Assembly: GCA_040387375.1 (NCBI GenBank)
Contig: JAZKDW010000004.1
Span: forward strand, 78,533-142,532
DNA length: 64,000 nucleotides
Source of the DNA: JAZKDW01 sp040387375
GTDB taxonomy: Bacteria; Pseudomonadota; Gammaproteobacteria; Burkholderiales; Burkholderiaceae_D
Direction: 5' to 3'
In this document: positions 1 to 8,757 of the stretch, piece by piece
Numbering within the stretch: position 1 is the stretch's first letter
Layout: every line of letters starts with the position of its first letter
The notes under the pieces: model-generated
Seen by the model: only the letters and a program-made list of their open reading frames with translations
Told to the model about the DNA's origin: nothing
The model's database searches: none
Position numbers and translations under genes: made by a program

Positions 1-754
1 TTTTGAAAACGATGAGCGCGATACCGACCACTGCGCCAACCAGCGACGACAGCAAGACGATCAGGGGCAGCATGATCCAGCCCAGCCACGCGCCCAATGC
101 CGCCAGCAGTTTGAAATCGCCATACCCCATGCCCTCCTTGCCGGTGGCCAGCTTGAATAGCCAGTACACCGTCCACAACGCCAGGTACCCGGCGGCGGCG
201 CCGATGACGGCATCCTGCAATGGCACAAAGGTGGCGTTCAGATTAATCAGCAGACCGCTCCATAACAAGAGCAGCGTCAAATCATCCGGCAATAACTGCG
301 TATCGGCATCAATGAAGGTCATTGCAACCAGCAAATAGGTAAACAGCAGAGCCGCCAGGCCGGCCGCCCCGCTCCCCATGCACCAGACCAGCACTGCGGA
401 CAATACGCCCGTCAACAGCTCCACGATCGGATAGCGGATGGAAATCGGCGCCTTGCACTCGGCGCATTTGCCGCGCAAGAAAAGGTAGCTGATGACCGGA
501 ATATTTTCCAGCGCCGTGATTTGATGGCCGCAATGCGGGCAGGCCGAACGCGGCACCGTCAGGTTGTAACGATCCTCATGCGGCAAGGGCTTGCCGCTTT
601 CCTGGGCAACGTAATTGTCCGATTCACGCTGCATCATGCGCGGCAGGCGATGAATCACGACGTTCAGGAAACTGCCGATCAGCAGACCAAACAATCCGGC
701 GACCGCGGTCGGCAGCACACTGCCGGGCGGCGCGAACAAGAGGGTTTCCAGCAT
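1..754 (-). CDS. pilD: Type IV prepilin peptidase / N-methyltransferase PilD (partial, C-terminus off the left edge)
   Basis: Inner-membrane aspartic peptidase that cleaves the leader of type IV prepilins and methylates the new N-terminus. I translated it by hand from the minus strand; about 251 codons lie in the window and the 3' end is cut off. Two zinc-type CxxC pairs are visible, CPHC at residues 72-75 and CAEC at 97-100. The two catalytic aspartates are in TFIDAD (D149) and GYGDFK (D213), and hydrophobic segments surround them. The start ATG at 754 gives the usual PilD N-terminus with a GSFLNVVIHRLP-type segment. Its normal neighbours pilB and pilC lie about 35 kb away at 35706-38670, so the pilBCD cluster is split. 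It now starts opposite a LysR gene, so it must use a promoter in 755-1046 or in that gene. Confidence 0.95.
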   Translation of the reverse strand, partial: MLETLLFAPPGSVLPTAVAGLFGLLIGSFLNVVIHRLPRMMQRESDNYVAQESGKPLPHEDRYNLTVPRSACPHCGHQITALENIPVISYLFLRGKCAECKAPISIRYPIVELLTGVLSAVLVWCMGSGAAGLAALLFTYLLVAMTFIDADTQLLPDDLTLLLLWSGLLINLNATFVPLQDAVIGAAAGYLALWTVYWLFKLATGKEGMGYGDFKLLAALGAWLGWIMLPLIVLLSSLVGAVVGIALIVFK

Positions 755-935
755 CAGTCGAGCGCCCGTATGGTTGACCTTGTTTGCTCCTGGAGGGAGG
801 GAATGGCAGTAAGGAAGCGCGATTCGGAGTTTGATTTTAATTCAGGCGGGACAGGCATATTTTTTTATCCATGTTCACAATTCGTGTCCATTATATGGCC
901 CGTTGATGACCAACAGCATCTTCCCGCGAAAAGTC

Positions 936-949
936 GTATTGAATAATAC
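936..949. promoter_or_regulatory. Small inverted repeat in the pilD/LysR divergent gap (possible LysR-type site)
   Basis: GTATT-N4-AATAC is a perfect 5-bp inverted repeat with A/T-rich centre, about 100 bases before the LysR start. LysR-type regulators commonly bind T-N11-A dyads in the divergent region before their own gene. The rest of the 755-1046 gap shows no convincing gene. The site is short and could be chance. Confidence 0.25.
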
Positions 950-1046
950 AACGATGGCCACGCCGTCGTGCGGGACGGCCAGGTGTGCCGCTTGTGTTAT
1001 CGTCTTGCATCAAAATCAGGCGAACAACCACTTAAAGCTTGTCTCC

Positions 1047-1982
1047 ATGGAATTGCGTCAGCTCCGCTATTACGTTGCCATTGTCGACCACGGCTCCCTG
1101 TCCCGCGCGGCCCGGGTGCTGCATATCGCCCAACCCGCGCTGACGCAACAGATACAGAATCTGGAAGTCGAGCTGGGGGCAAAGCTGTTGCACCGCTCGG
1201 CGCAGGGCGTGCTGGCGACCGACACCGGCAAGACTTTTTATGAGCATGCGCTGGCGATTTTGAAGCAGGTCGACGATGCGAAGGCGGCGGTGGCCCAAAC
1301 CACCAGCAACCCGACCGGCTCGGTCGCGCTCGGCATGCCGCAAAGCGTATCCGGCGCGCTGGCCTTGCCATTGCTGAAGGCAGTGCGCGAAACCTATCCG
1401 GAAATCACCCTTCAGCTGACGGAGGAATTATCCGGCAACCTGTTTGAACAATTGCGCTCCGGACGCCTCAATCTGGCCGTCCTGTTCGATGATGGACAAC
1501 TGACGGTTTTTGAAAAAACGCCGCTGGTCGAAGAAACCATGATGTTCATCACCTGCGCCAATTCCCGCTTCGGCATCACCCGTTCATCGATCCCGCTGGC
1601 AAAGGTGGTCCAGCTGCCGCTGATCCTGCCCAGTCTCCAGCACGGCGTGCGTCCGCGCATCGAAAATGTGGTTCGTGCGAATACCATGGCCCTGACAAAC
1701 GTCATCGAAATCAATTCCGTCGCCATTCTCAAGTCCGCATTGCTGGCCGATCTGGGCGTCACCATTCTGCCGACTGCGCCGTTCCTGTCCGAGATCGAAC
1801 GAGGCCTCCTGTCCGCGTACCCGATCACCGGCGCCACCATATCCCGCACCATCGCGCTTTGTTCATCAAAGAATATTCCACTGACCGATGCCGCGTCTGC
1901 GGTGGAACGCCTGGTCATTGATGTCACCGCGGATCTGTGCCGCCTGGGCACTTGGCCGGGCGCACATGCGCTCGGCGGCTAG
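1047..1982 (+). CDS. LysR-family transcriptional regulator
   Basis: DNA-binding regulator of 311 residues, the usual size for the family. The N-terminal winged helix-turn-helix starts at MELRQLRYYVAIVDHG and continues through SLSRAARVLHIAQPALTQQI. A periplasmic-binding-protein-like effector domain follows (from about residue 90). The reading frame is open further upstream to 831, but the canonical LysR N-terminus begins at the ATG at 1047, so this start was chosen. It is the first gene next to pilD and is convergent with the KstD-like flavoprotein that ends the liv operon. Its resemblance is to the CynR/NAC-like subgroup in a loose sense only; the effector is unknown. It may control the adjacent transporter block or itself. 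Confidence 0.9.
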   Translation: MELRQLRYYVAIVDHGSLSRAARVLHIAQPALTQQIQNLEVELGAKLLHRSAQGVLATDTGKTFYEHALAILKQVDDAKAAVAQTTSNPTGSVALGMPQSVSGALALPLLKAVRETYPEITLQLTEELSGNLFEQLRSGRLNLAVLFDDGQLTVFEKTPLVEETMMFITCANSRFGITRSSIPLAKVVQLPLILPSLQHGVRPRIENVVRANTMALTNVIEINSVAILKSALLADLGVTILPTAPFLSEIERGLLSAYPITGATISRTIALCSSKNIPLTDAASAVERLVIDVTADLCRLGTWPGAHALGG

Positions 1983-2035
1983 AATCTCGCCTTCTCGCAC
2001 AAACACATCCAAGGTCACCACGCGGCTACAGCGAT

Positions 2036-3751
2036 TTAATCGATTTCCCTGGCCGACTGCCCAGCCGCATGCAATGCCGCCCGATAGCCAAACACCATGG
2101 CCGGGCCGAGGATGACACCGCCGCCCGGGCACAAGCCGCGCATGACCGACGCCATGTCGTTTCCACAGGCGTACAGGCCTTCGATCAACTGATCTTCCCC
2201 GTTCAGCACTTGCGCGTTTTCATTGGTTTTCAGGCCGATGCTGACGCTGAGAGTCGCGGGCGTAATCGGCAATGCGTAGAAAGGCGCCACCTCGATTGCC
2301 TTCAGGTTCGGATTGGGTTTGACCGTCGGATCGCCATTGAACCAGTTGAACGCGGTCGTCCCCTTTGCGAACTCGCTGTCGACCCCGGTCTTTGCAAAGT
2401 CGTTGTGCCGACCGATCGATTCGGTTAACTGCGTGCCGTCAACGCCAATTTTGCCGGCGAGTTCCTGCAGGCTTTGCGCTTCCACCAGATAACCTGCCTC
2501 CAGATAAGAGCGCAGGTCATTTGCGCGCGGACGCACGATTCCCAGGCCGTAGCGCTTGAGGAAATAGCTATCGCAAATCAGATGCGCGCGGGGCACTTCA
2601 CCCGGCGGTGTGTAGGCGTACATCGCCTGGACCACATCATGGTAGGAGTTTGCTTCGTTCACGAAACGCCTTCCAGTGGCATTCACCGCGATGGCACCGG
2701 GCTTGCCGCGGTCGAGGTAACCGTAAGGGAAAACAGTCGTGGTGCCGTCCTTTTCCTTCATGACCGACGCCGGTGTCCATACGGCGGGCGTCGAGACCGT
2801 GCGGTCGATGACCGCGCCAGCCTTCAACGCCGCCTGCAGGCCGTCGCCGGTGGAGCCATGATGGGCAACGGTATGATTGTGGGGAAAATTTTTCATCAGG
2901 TCTTTTTGCAGCGCCGAGCTTTGGGCGGCTCCGCCCGTTGCCAGCACCACGCCGCGCCTGGCCCTGATGCGCCTGCGACCCATGGCTGTTTCGACCACGG
3001 CGCCTTCGACTCTGCCGTCTTTTGAAATCAGTTCCACCAGGGAGGTGTTGAGCCTGATATCGGCTTTTGCCTTGCGCAGGCTTGAAAAAAGCCGGCCGAT
3101 CAAGGCATTGCCATTGACGAGCCGGGTGCCGCGCGGGTAGCGCAGACGGTCCATGGCGTAACGGAAAATACTGCGCGTAACGACGGAAAAAGCCTGATAC
3201 GACTTGAAGGGCTGCAGCATCATCGGAATGTCCGACGACGGCACCATCATGCCGCCCAGCGCCATCAGTCTTTTCAGGGGTGGCGCAAGGAATTTGAAAT
3301 CCTGCCCGAGCGTGCGGCCGTCAAACGGCTTGGCCATCAGCACGCGGCCGGCGGCCATGCCGCCCGGCGTATCCGGATGGTAGTCCGGCATCGCAATGGC
3401 GTCGAACACAAGCTCGCTCTTTTGCTCCAGATAGTCGACCATGGACGGGCCAGTGTCGATGTAGGCGTCCAGAAGTTCATGCCGGGCATGACTGCCAAGT
3501 TCGTTGCGAAGATACTCCTGTCCCCGCTCCCGCGTATCCTGGTACCCTGCGCGCGCCGCCTGCGACGAGCCGGCAATCCATATGGCGCCGCCCGATGTCG
3601 CGCTGGTCCCGCCGATCAGCGCTGTTTTTTCACAGAGGATGACGGCCAGCCCTTCCAGCGCAGCGACAAGTGCCGCGGTCGAACCGCCAGCGCCGCTGCC
3701 AATCACCAGCAGATCAGTCTGCTCGTCCCACGCCTGTTCCTTGCTTTGCAT
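2036..3751 (-). CDS. FAD-dependent 3-ketosteroid-dehydrogenase-like flavoprotein (paralogue A)
   Basis: Flavoprotein of 571 residues in the FAD_binding_2 (fumarate reductase/KstD) family, which desaturates or reduces C-C bonds next to a carbonyl. The FAD dinucleotide motif GSGAGG lies near residue 20, followed by GGTSATSGGAIW, then GRRFVNEANSYHD in the substrate/cap region, and CPGGGVILGPAMVFGY at the C-terminus. KstD enzymes carry Tyr-x-Gly-x-Gly at this last site; here the Tyr position is Cys. The chosen ATG at 3751 is preceded by AAGG six bases upstream; a longer start at 3790 has only two bases between its GGAAGG and the ATG. It is the last gene after livKHMGF on the same strand, so its substrate probably enters through that transporter. 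It is clearly paralogous to the gene at 23495-25198. Steroid specificity should not be assumed. Confidence 0.88.
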   Translation of the reverse strand: MQSKEQAWDEQTDLLVIGSGAGGSTAALVAALEGLAVILCEKTALIGGTSATSGGAIWIAGSSQAARAGYQDTRERGQEYLRNELGSHARHELLDAYIDTGPSMVDYLEQKSELVFDAIAMPDYHPDTPGGMAAGRVLMAKPFDGRTLGQDFKFLAPPLKRLMALGGMMVPSSDIPMMLQPFKSYQAFSVVTRSIFRYAMDRLRYPRGTRLVNGNALIGRLFSSLRKAKADIRLNTSLVELISKDGRVEGAVVETAMGRRRIRARRGVVLATGGAAQSSALQKDLMKNFPHNHTVAHHGSTGDGLQAALKAGAVIDRTVSTPAVWTPASVMKEKDGTTTVFPYGYLDRGKPGAIAVNATGRRFVNEANSYHDVVQAMYAYTPPGEVPRAHLICDSYFLKRYGLGIVRPRANDLRSYLEAGYLVEAQSLQELAGKIGVDGTQLTESIGRHNDFAKTGVDSEFAKGTTAFNWFNGDPTVKPNPNLKAIEVAPFYALPITPATLSVSIGLKTNENAQVLNGEDQLIEGLYACGNDMASVMRGLCPGGGVILGPAMVFGYRAALHAAGQSAREID

Positions 3752-3823
3752 TTTCCGCCTTGAAGAAAGAGGGATTCCACGACAGCTCATCGCCTTCCGG
3801 ACGATTCATGCGCGGCCCTGTTG

Positions 3824-4528
3824 TCAGGCCCCGAGGTACGCTTCCCGCACCGCCGGATCGTTGGCCAGCTGATCTGACGGACCGTGCAGTTTGACTTCGC
3901 CATTCTCGAGCACATAGGCATAATCGCTGATCGAAAGCGCCATGCGCGCGTTTTGCTCCACCAGCAAGATCGTTGTTCCCTGCGTGTGCAGCTGCTGGAT
4001 GACTTCAAAAATGTTTTCGATCAGGACCGGCGACAGCCCCAGGCTCGGCTCGTCCAGCAGCAGGATCTTCGGGCGCGCCATGATCGCCCGCCCGATCATC
4101 AGCATCTGCTGTTCACCGCCGGACAGTGTTCCGGCTTCCTGCTTCAGGCGTTCTTTCAGGCGCGGGAAAAGCGTGTATACGCGTTCGAAATCATCCGCGG
4201 ATTCGGCCTTCCGCCGCAGCCAGGTTCCAACCAGCAGGTTGTCGGCAACCGTCATCTCCGGGAAAATTTCCCGCCCTTCCGGCACCTGGACGATTCCCTT
4301 GGCAACAACACCGTCCGCCCGCATGCCCGAGATCGGCGCTCCTTCAAACAGGATGCTCCCCTTCTTTAAAGGCACCATCCCGGAAATGCAGTTCAGCGTC
4401 GTGCTTTTGCCCGCGCCATTCGCGCCAAGCAAGGCGACAATTTTGCCGCTCGGGACTTCCAGCGATACATTTTCAAGCGCGACGATGGCGCCGTAGGAAG
4501 CCGAAATACCTTCAACCTTAAGCATGGG
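3824..4528 (-). CDS. livF: Branched-chain-amino-acid-type ABC transporter ATPase LivF
   Basis: Cytoplasmic ATPase of a HAAT-type importer, 234 residues as usual for LivF. Walker A is GANGAGKST, the ABC signature is LSGGEQQML, and Walker B is LLLDEPSLGL. The ATG at 4528 (MLKVEGI) is preceded by AAAAGG and overlaps the livG stop by 11 bases; an upstream in-frame start at 4552 would add eight residues and overlap livG further. It sits in livKHMGF order and is followed by a KstD-like flavoprotein. In catabolic islands such transporters often carry aromatic or other organic acids rather than amino acids, so the substrate here is inferred to be the island's growth substrate. Confidence 0.93.
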   Translation of the reverse strand, partial: PMLKVEGISASYGAIVALENVSLEVPSGKIVALLGANGAGKSTTLNCISGMVPLKKGSILFEGAPISGMRADGVVAKGIVQVPEGREIFPEMTVADNLLVGTWLRRKAESADDFERVYTLFPRLKERLKQEAGTLSGGEQQMLMIGRAIMARPKILLLDEPSLGLSPVLIENIFEVIQQLHTQGTTILLVEQNARMALSISDYAYVLENGEVKLHGPSDQLANDPAVREAYLGA

Positions 4529-5288
4529 CGCCTTTTCCGAGGTAAGCCTCAATCACCGTGGGGTTTGTCCTGATTTCCACCGGCGACCCTTCGGCGATCT
4601 TCACGCCCTGGTTCAGGACGGTAATCCGCTCGGCAACCGACATGACCAGCTGCATCACATGCTCGACCAGCAGGATGGTGACGCCTTCGGTTTTCACCAG
4701 ATCGACCAGCAGCGCATCGAGGGCTGCAATTTCGCGGTTGCGCAAGCCCGCCGCGGGTTCATCCATCACCAGCAGCCTGGGCCGGGACGCGAGCGCTCGC
4801 ACCACGTCCAGCGTCTTCTGCCGGCCAAAATCCAGTTCTCCTGCCGGCGTGTCGCGGAATGCCGCGAGACCGCTTCGTTCCAGCAGGGATTCAGCCTGTT
4901 CCACCGCAGCTCGCTCGGTTATGTTGCGACGCTTCCCGGGAAGAAAGCCCGGATATCGAGGCACCTGCGTCATCATGCCGATCAGTACATTTTCGAGCAC
5001 GCTCATGGTGCCGAAAAGTTCAATGTTCTGAAACGTCCTTGCGATACCGATTGAGGGTATCGCATGCGCCGGCTGCTGCAGGATCGAACGGCCGTCGAAC
5101 TGGATGTCGCCGGAGGTCGGATTGTAAAAGCGGGAAATGCAGTTGAATACAGTTGATTTTCCAGCGCCGTTGGGACCGATCAGCGCGTGAATGCTGCCCT
5201 GCCTGACTTCCATCGAAAAATCGTCGAGCGCACGCAGTCCGCCAAACTGGATGGACAGGTTTTTAATTGAAAAAAAACTGGCGCTCAT
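4518..5288 (-). CDS. livG: Branched-chain-amino-acid-type ABC transporter ATPase LivG
   Basis: Second ATPase subunit, 256 residues. Walker A GPNGAGKST and Walker B LLVMDEPAAGL are intact. The signature segment reads LDFGRQKTLDVVRAL, which departs from the common LSYGQQ form and keeps G and Q at the core positions. The long insert between Walker A and the signature (around TQVPRYPGFLPGKRR) is typical of LivG and absent from LivF. The start overlaps the livM stop as ATGA, which suggests translational coupling. Confidence 0.93.
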   Translation of the reverse strand: MSASFFSIKNLSIQFGGLRALDDFSMEVRQGSIHALIGPNGAGKSTVFNCISRFYNPTSGDIQFDGRSILQQPAHAIPSIGIARTFQNIELFGTMSVLENVLIGMMTQVPRYPGFLPGKRRNITERAAVEQAESLLERSGLAAFRDTPAGELDFGRQKTLDVVRALASRPRLLVMDEPAAGLRNREIAALDALLVDLVKTEGVTILLVEHVMQLVMSVAERITVLNQGVKIAEGSPVEIRTNPTVIEAYLGKGAHA

Positions 5289-6274
5289 ACGTTATGCCGC
5301 TTTTCTTCAGGTAACTTCGCGGCCGGCGCACGCGTGAACAGTTTCACTAACGATCCCCATATGCCCTGCGGCATGAACATGATGCTGAGCATCAGGATTA
5401 AACCGTAAACCAGTTCCTGCCAAATCTGGAAGCTGCGCATGGTGGTGCGCAATACTTCCGGCAACAGGCCGAGGATGACAACGCCGACAAGAACACCCGG
5501 CAGCCGGCCCATGCCGCCAACCACAATCATGGTCAATACGAGAATAGTGGTGTTGAAGCCGAATTGATCGGGACTGACGAACGACTGCGCAAGCGTGAAC
5601 ATGCCGCCCGCAACACCGGCGTAAATTGCTGAGATGCCGAAGGCGACGACCTTGGTTCGGCGCACGTTGACGCCTGAACTCGTGGCCACATGTTCGGACT
5701 CCCGCACAGCGGCCATCTCACGGCCGAAGCGCGATCGCGACAGGTACATCGTTGCCGCTATCATCAGGGCCAGAATGCTGGCCGAAACCGGAAAGGCGCT
5801 AAAGTCCGTCGACACCCGAAAGCCCAGCACGTTCGACGGAATGATCCGCAATCCGGTCGAGCCGCCGGTCACCGGCTCCCAGGTGTTGAACACCCAGTAC
5901 ATGCCCTCCGCGAAAGCGAAGGTGGCAAGCGCCAGGTAAATGTCGCGCATGCGTGTGGCCGGAATCGCAACCAGCACGCCCACGACCCCTGCCAGCAATG
6001 CTGCGAGCGGCATGCCAATGGCGAAGGGCACGCCAAATTTCACGTTGAGCAGGGCGGTGGCGTAACAGCCGAGGCCGAAAAACGCGGTATGCGCGAAGGC
6101 AAATTGCCCAGCCCATCCCAGAAGTATGTCGAGGCCGATCGCCAGTACCGCATACATCATGAGCACGTTGCCGATATAGAGCAGGTACTGGTTGGCAAAC
6201 ATCGGCAGCACCAGGCCGGCAATCAGCAAGGCAATGAGCGGCGACAACTGTCGAAGGGAAAGTGAACCGTACAT
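5285..6274 (-). CDS. livM: Branched-chain-amino-acid-type ABC transporter permease LivM
   Basis: Inner-membrane permease of 329 residues with about eight to ten hydrophobic segments and the LivM-type stretch GWAGQFAFAHTAFFGLG near residue 55. The frame is open upstream to 6478, but that extension is Arg/Ser/Trp-rich antisense-like sequence. The ATG at 6274 comes one base after the livH stop and gives the normal LivM N-terminus, so it was chosen. It pairs with LivH to form the transmembrane pore. Confidence 0.92.
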   Translation of the reverse strand: MYGSLSLRQLSPLIALLIAGLVLPMFANQYLLYIGNVLMMYAVLAIGLDILLGWAGQFAFAHTAFFGLGCYATALLNVKFGVPFAIGMPLAALLAGVVGVLVAIPATRMRDIYLALATFAFAEGMYWVFNTWEPVTGGSTGLRIIPSNVLGFRVSTDFSAFPVSASILALMIAATMYLSRSRFGREMAAVRESEHVATSSGVNVRRTKVVAFGISAIYAGVAGGMFTLAQSFVSPDQFGFNTTILVLTMIVVGGMGRLPGVLVGVVILGLLPEVLRTTMRSFQIWQELVYGLILMLSIMFMPQGIWGSLVKLFTRAPAAKLPEEKRHNV

Positions 6275-6275
6275 G

Positions 6276-7181
6276 TCAGACTTTCTTGATGCGGTGGCGG
6301 CCGCCGAACAGGCCCTGAGGCCGGAACACCAGCACCAGCATGATGACCACGAACGGGGTAACCGCAATGGCGGTCGACGAAATGGTGACGCCGACCAGAT
6401 TCTGGATGATGCCCAGCAAAATGCCGCCGACGACAACGCCGGGCAGACTGACGAAACCGCCGATGATGGCGGCCGCAAACGCGAGCAGGGTGACTTGGCC
6501 GCCGAAGTCCGGTGAAATCGGCAGCTTGGCGCCGATCAGGACACCGGCTACCCCCGAAATTGCGCAGGCGATGCCCCAGCTCAGCAGTTGCATGCGCTGC
6601 ACCGGTATGCCGACGAGGGCAGCGGCGCGGGGATTCTGGCTGGTTGCGCGCAATACCTTGCCGGTAAGCGTCAGCTGGAAAAAAACGTACAGCGCAAACA
6701 TCAGCACAATCGAGATCACCACGATCGCGATATCCTGCAATTGCACGACTACCGGGCCCCAGAATATCGGCGGGCCACTGAAAGCCGGCGGCAAGCGGCG
6801 TACTTCCTCGGTGAAAATGAACAGGCGTGTCGCGCCTTTAAGCACATACGAAAGGCCAAGCGTGGCAATGACCAGCGCAACCAGCGTTCGCTGTCCATGC
6901 CTGGCGCGTTTGAGCACACTCTGCAGCACCACCCGGTTGAAGGCAGCGCCCAGGCAAAACAGCCCCAGTGCGGCAAACACGAATGCGGCGATATAGGGAA
7001 GATTGAGGAAAGTCAGCGAGGCCAGGCCGACGTAGGCGCCTACCATCACAACTTCGCCACCGGCAAAATTGACGACCTCGCTTGCCTTGAAAATCAACAC
7101 GATCGACAGGGCGACAAGCGCGTAAACACAGCCAGACACAATTCCGCTGGCGATACTCTGATAAAGCGCCATGGTCGACAC
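6276..7181 (-). CDS. livH: Branched-chain-amino-acid-type ABC transporter permease LivH
   Basis: Inner-membrane permease of 301 residues. The N-terminal segment GCVYALVALSIVLIFKASEVVNF is the LivH hallmark, and the protein ends in a basic tail (HRIKKV). A GTG start at 7181 has AAGGAG five bases upstream, a better fit than the ATG three codons later. It lies 99 bases after livK and one base before livM. Confidence 0.92.
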   Translation of the reverse strand: MSTMALYQSIASGIVSGCVYALVALSIVLIFKASEVVNFAGGEVVMVGAYVGLASLTFLNLPYIAAFVFAALGLFCLGAAFNRVVLQSVLKRARHGQRTLVALVIATLGLSYVLKGATRLFIFTEEVRRLPPAFSGPPIFWGPVVVQLQDIAIVVISIVLMFALYVFFQLTLTGKVLRATSQNPRAAALVGIPVQRMQLLSWGIACAISGVAGVLIGAKLPISPDFGGQVTLLAFAAAIIGGFVSLPGVVVGGILLGIIQNLVGVTISSTAIAVTPFVVIMLVLVFRPQGLFGGRHRIKKV

Positions 7182-7280
7182 AAAGACTCCTTGTTATTCT
7201 ATTTTTGTGCGGGGCGCCATCGATCTGATCGCGCGAGAAGGGCCCCGCCGGGATAATCAGTTTTTACCTTGCGGCGCAAC

Positions 7281-8504
7281 TTACTTGCCCGCGGTGCTGC
7301 CATCCCATGTATAGACGCCGGGCATCAGGGTGCTCTTCGCGCCGTCGAATTTAAATATGGACTGGGCGCGAAACGCGTCGCGGCGACCCTTGCCAAATTC
7401 AAACGGGGCGGCCATCACGCCCGAATCCAGCTTCAGGTTTTCCATCGCGTCGACGAACTTCTCGCGGGTAAGGTCCTTGCCCACTTTTTCGAGCGCCGCG
7501 GTCACTGCCATCGCCGATGCAATCCCGTATGCCATGAATGCGGAAGGAATGGTACGGTCCGGATAGGCTTTCTTGTACATGTCCACCCACTTTGCCTGCT
7601 TGGGGCCGTTGGCAAGATCGTTGAGCGGGGCGCTGTAATAGAAGTTTTTCAGCGCCTCGTTATTTCCGACGTTCTTGGCAAACACTTCCGGCGCCGGGAT
7701 GCCCTGAACGGCCTGCACCACAGGCTGCTTCATGCCGTATTCGGCAAGCTTTTGCGCGATGAGCACCGCAGGGCCGGGGTACGCGGCGGAGATGATCACA
7801 TCCGGATTGGCTGCCCTGACATTCAGGATCGGCGCGGTGACGTCCGTGATGCCCGGTGCGATGCGCTCGTAGGCAACGATTTGTATGCCCTTCTTGTCAG
7901 CCAGTGCCTTGGCGGCGCCGTAGTTCGATCCGCCGTATTCATCGTTATGGGCGATATAGGCAATGCGTTTTCCCTTGAGGAAATCAATCGAAAAACCCAT
8001 GATGGCTGCGCCAATCGCCCCTTGCGAACCCGGGAAAGCGCCGAAGACGTAGCGCGTGGGCGGAAACACGGCCGGGTCGCCGGAAGCATTCAGCATGACA
8101 AACGGGACTTTTTCGCGGTTTACGAATTCCTGCGCGCCGACTACGGATGCAGTGCACGAACCACCGTTGATGAGGAAAACCTTGTCCACGGTGACGAATT
8201 TGCGAGCGAGAGTGCCCACTTCAGTCGCGTTGCACTTGTCGTCTTCAGCGATCACGCGAATCTTGCGGCCGTGGATGCCGCCTTTTTTGTTGGTCTCGTC
8301 GTACCACATCTTTGCGGCCTGAAGCGGGTCCTGGCCAAAAGCGACCAGCGGACCGGAAAGCGGCGCGTGCAGTCCGATCACGATCTCGGTATCCGTCACG
8401 CCGGGGTCGGCGGCAAAAACTGTACCGGCCGTCGCGCCGGCAATCACAAGCCCTGCGGCGATTGCTGTATTGATCCGGCTCTTGAAACGATTTGTGATCT
8501 GCAT
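7281..8504 (-). CDS. livK: Periplasmic substrate-binding protein of the liv-type ABC transporter
   Basis: Type I periplasmic binding protein (Peripla_BP_6) of 407 residues. It has a basic n-region and hydrophobic core, with a likely signal-peptidase site at VFAA near residue 31. The mature protein opens with DTEIVIGLHAPLSGPLVAFG, typical of LivK-like receptors. AGGAG lies eight bases before the ATG. It is first in the livKHMGF operon, with a strong operator-like dyad 82-112 bases upstream. The receptor sets transporter specificity; LivK-like receptors in catabolic clusters are known to bind aromatic and alicyclic acids as well as amino acids, so the ligand remains open. Confidence 0.92.
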   Translation of the reverse strand: MQITNRFKSRINTAIAAGLVIAGATAGTVFAADPGVTDTEIVIGLHAPLSGPLVAFGQDPLQAAKMWYDETNKKGGIHGRKIRVIAEDDKCNATEVGTLARKFVTVDKVFLINGGSCTASVVGAQEFVNREKVPFVMLNASGDPAVFPPTRYVFGAFPGSQGAIGAAIMGFSIDFLKGKRIAYIAHNDEYGGSNYGAAKALADKKGIQIVAYERIAPGITDVTAPILNVRAANPDVIISAAYPGPAVLIAQKLAEYGMKQPVVQAVQGIPAPEVFAKNVGNNEALKNFYYSAPLNDLANGPKQAKWVDMYKKAYPDRTIPSAFMAYGIASAMAVTAALEKVGKDLTREKFVDAMENLKLDSGVMAAPFEFGKGRRDAFRAQSIFKFDGAKSTLMPGVYTWDGSTAGK

Positions 8505-8585
8505 TTGATTGTCTCCTGGTTTTAATCCCGGATTTGCCCGGCTGATTTTTTCACCGCAAATGTTAGCCCGTCTTGACCATCTTCA

Positions 8586-8616
8586 CGCAATTAATAATTG
8601 CGAAACCAAATCGCAA
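8586..8616. promoter_or_regulatory. Two overlapping perfect dyads between livK and the divergent hydrolase gene (operator candidate)
   Basis: CGCAATT-AAT-AATTGCG (8586-8602) is a perfect 7-bp dyad. It overlaps a second perfect dyad, TTGCGA-N7-TCGCAA (8598-8616). The three half-sites share the TTGCG/CGCAA core. The position, in the 253-bp gap between two divergent starts, fits an operator controlling livKHMGF and perhaps the hydrolase. Which regulator binds is not shown; the two LysR genes and the IclR gene are candidates. Confidence 0.6.
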
Positions 8617-8757
8617 ATAACTGCGGTCCTGCCCTGCCTCTTCCTGCGCGAGTGCGGTTTGTGCCGCACAATCACGCATCAAAATAAGTGTCATCTTGCA
8701 CCGGTTTTACCTTAACCTCAACGCAAGGCCAATGTCAACATGCGCACGGGAGCAGAA

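Noticed and set aside
3714..3809. 31-codon ORF starting between livF and flavoprotein A
   Set aside because: It overlaps the flavoprotein start in another frame, has no recognisable family and a weak case for translation. It could be a leader peptide but nothing supports that.
7269..8525. 418-codon plus-strand open frame across livK
   Set aside because: The minus strand gives a signal peptide and a LivK-type receptor; the plus frame is its shadow.
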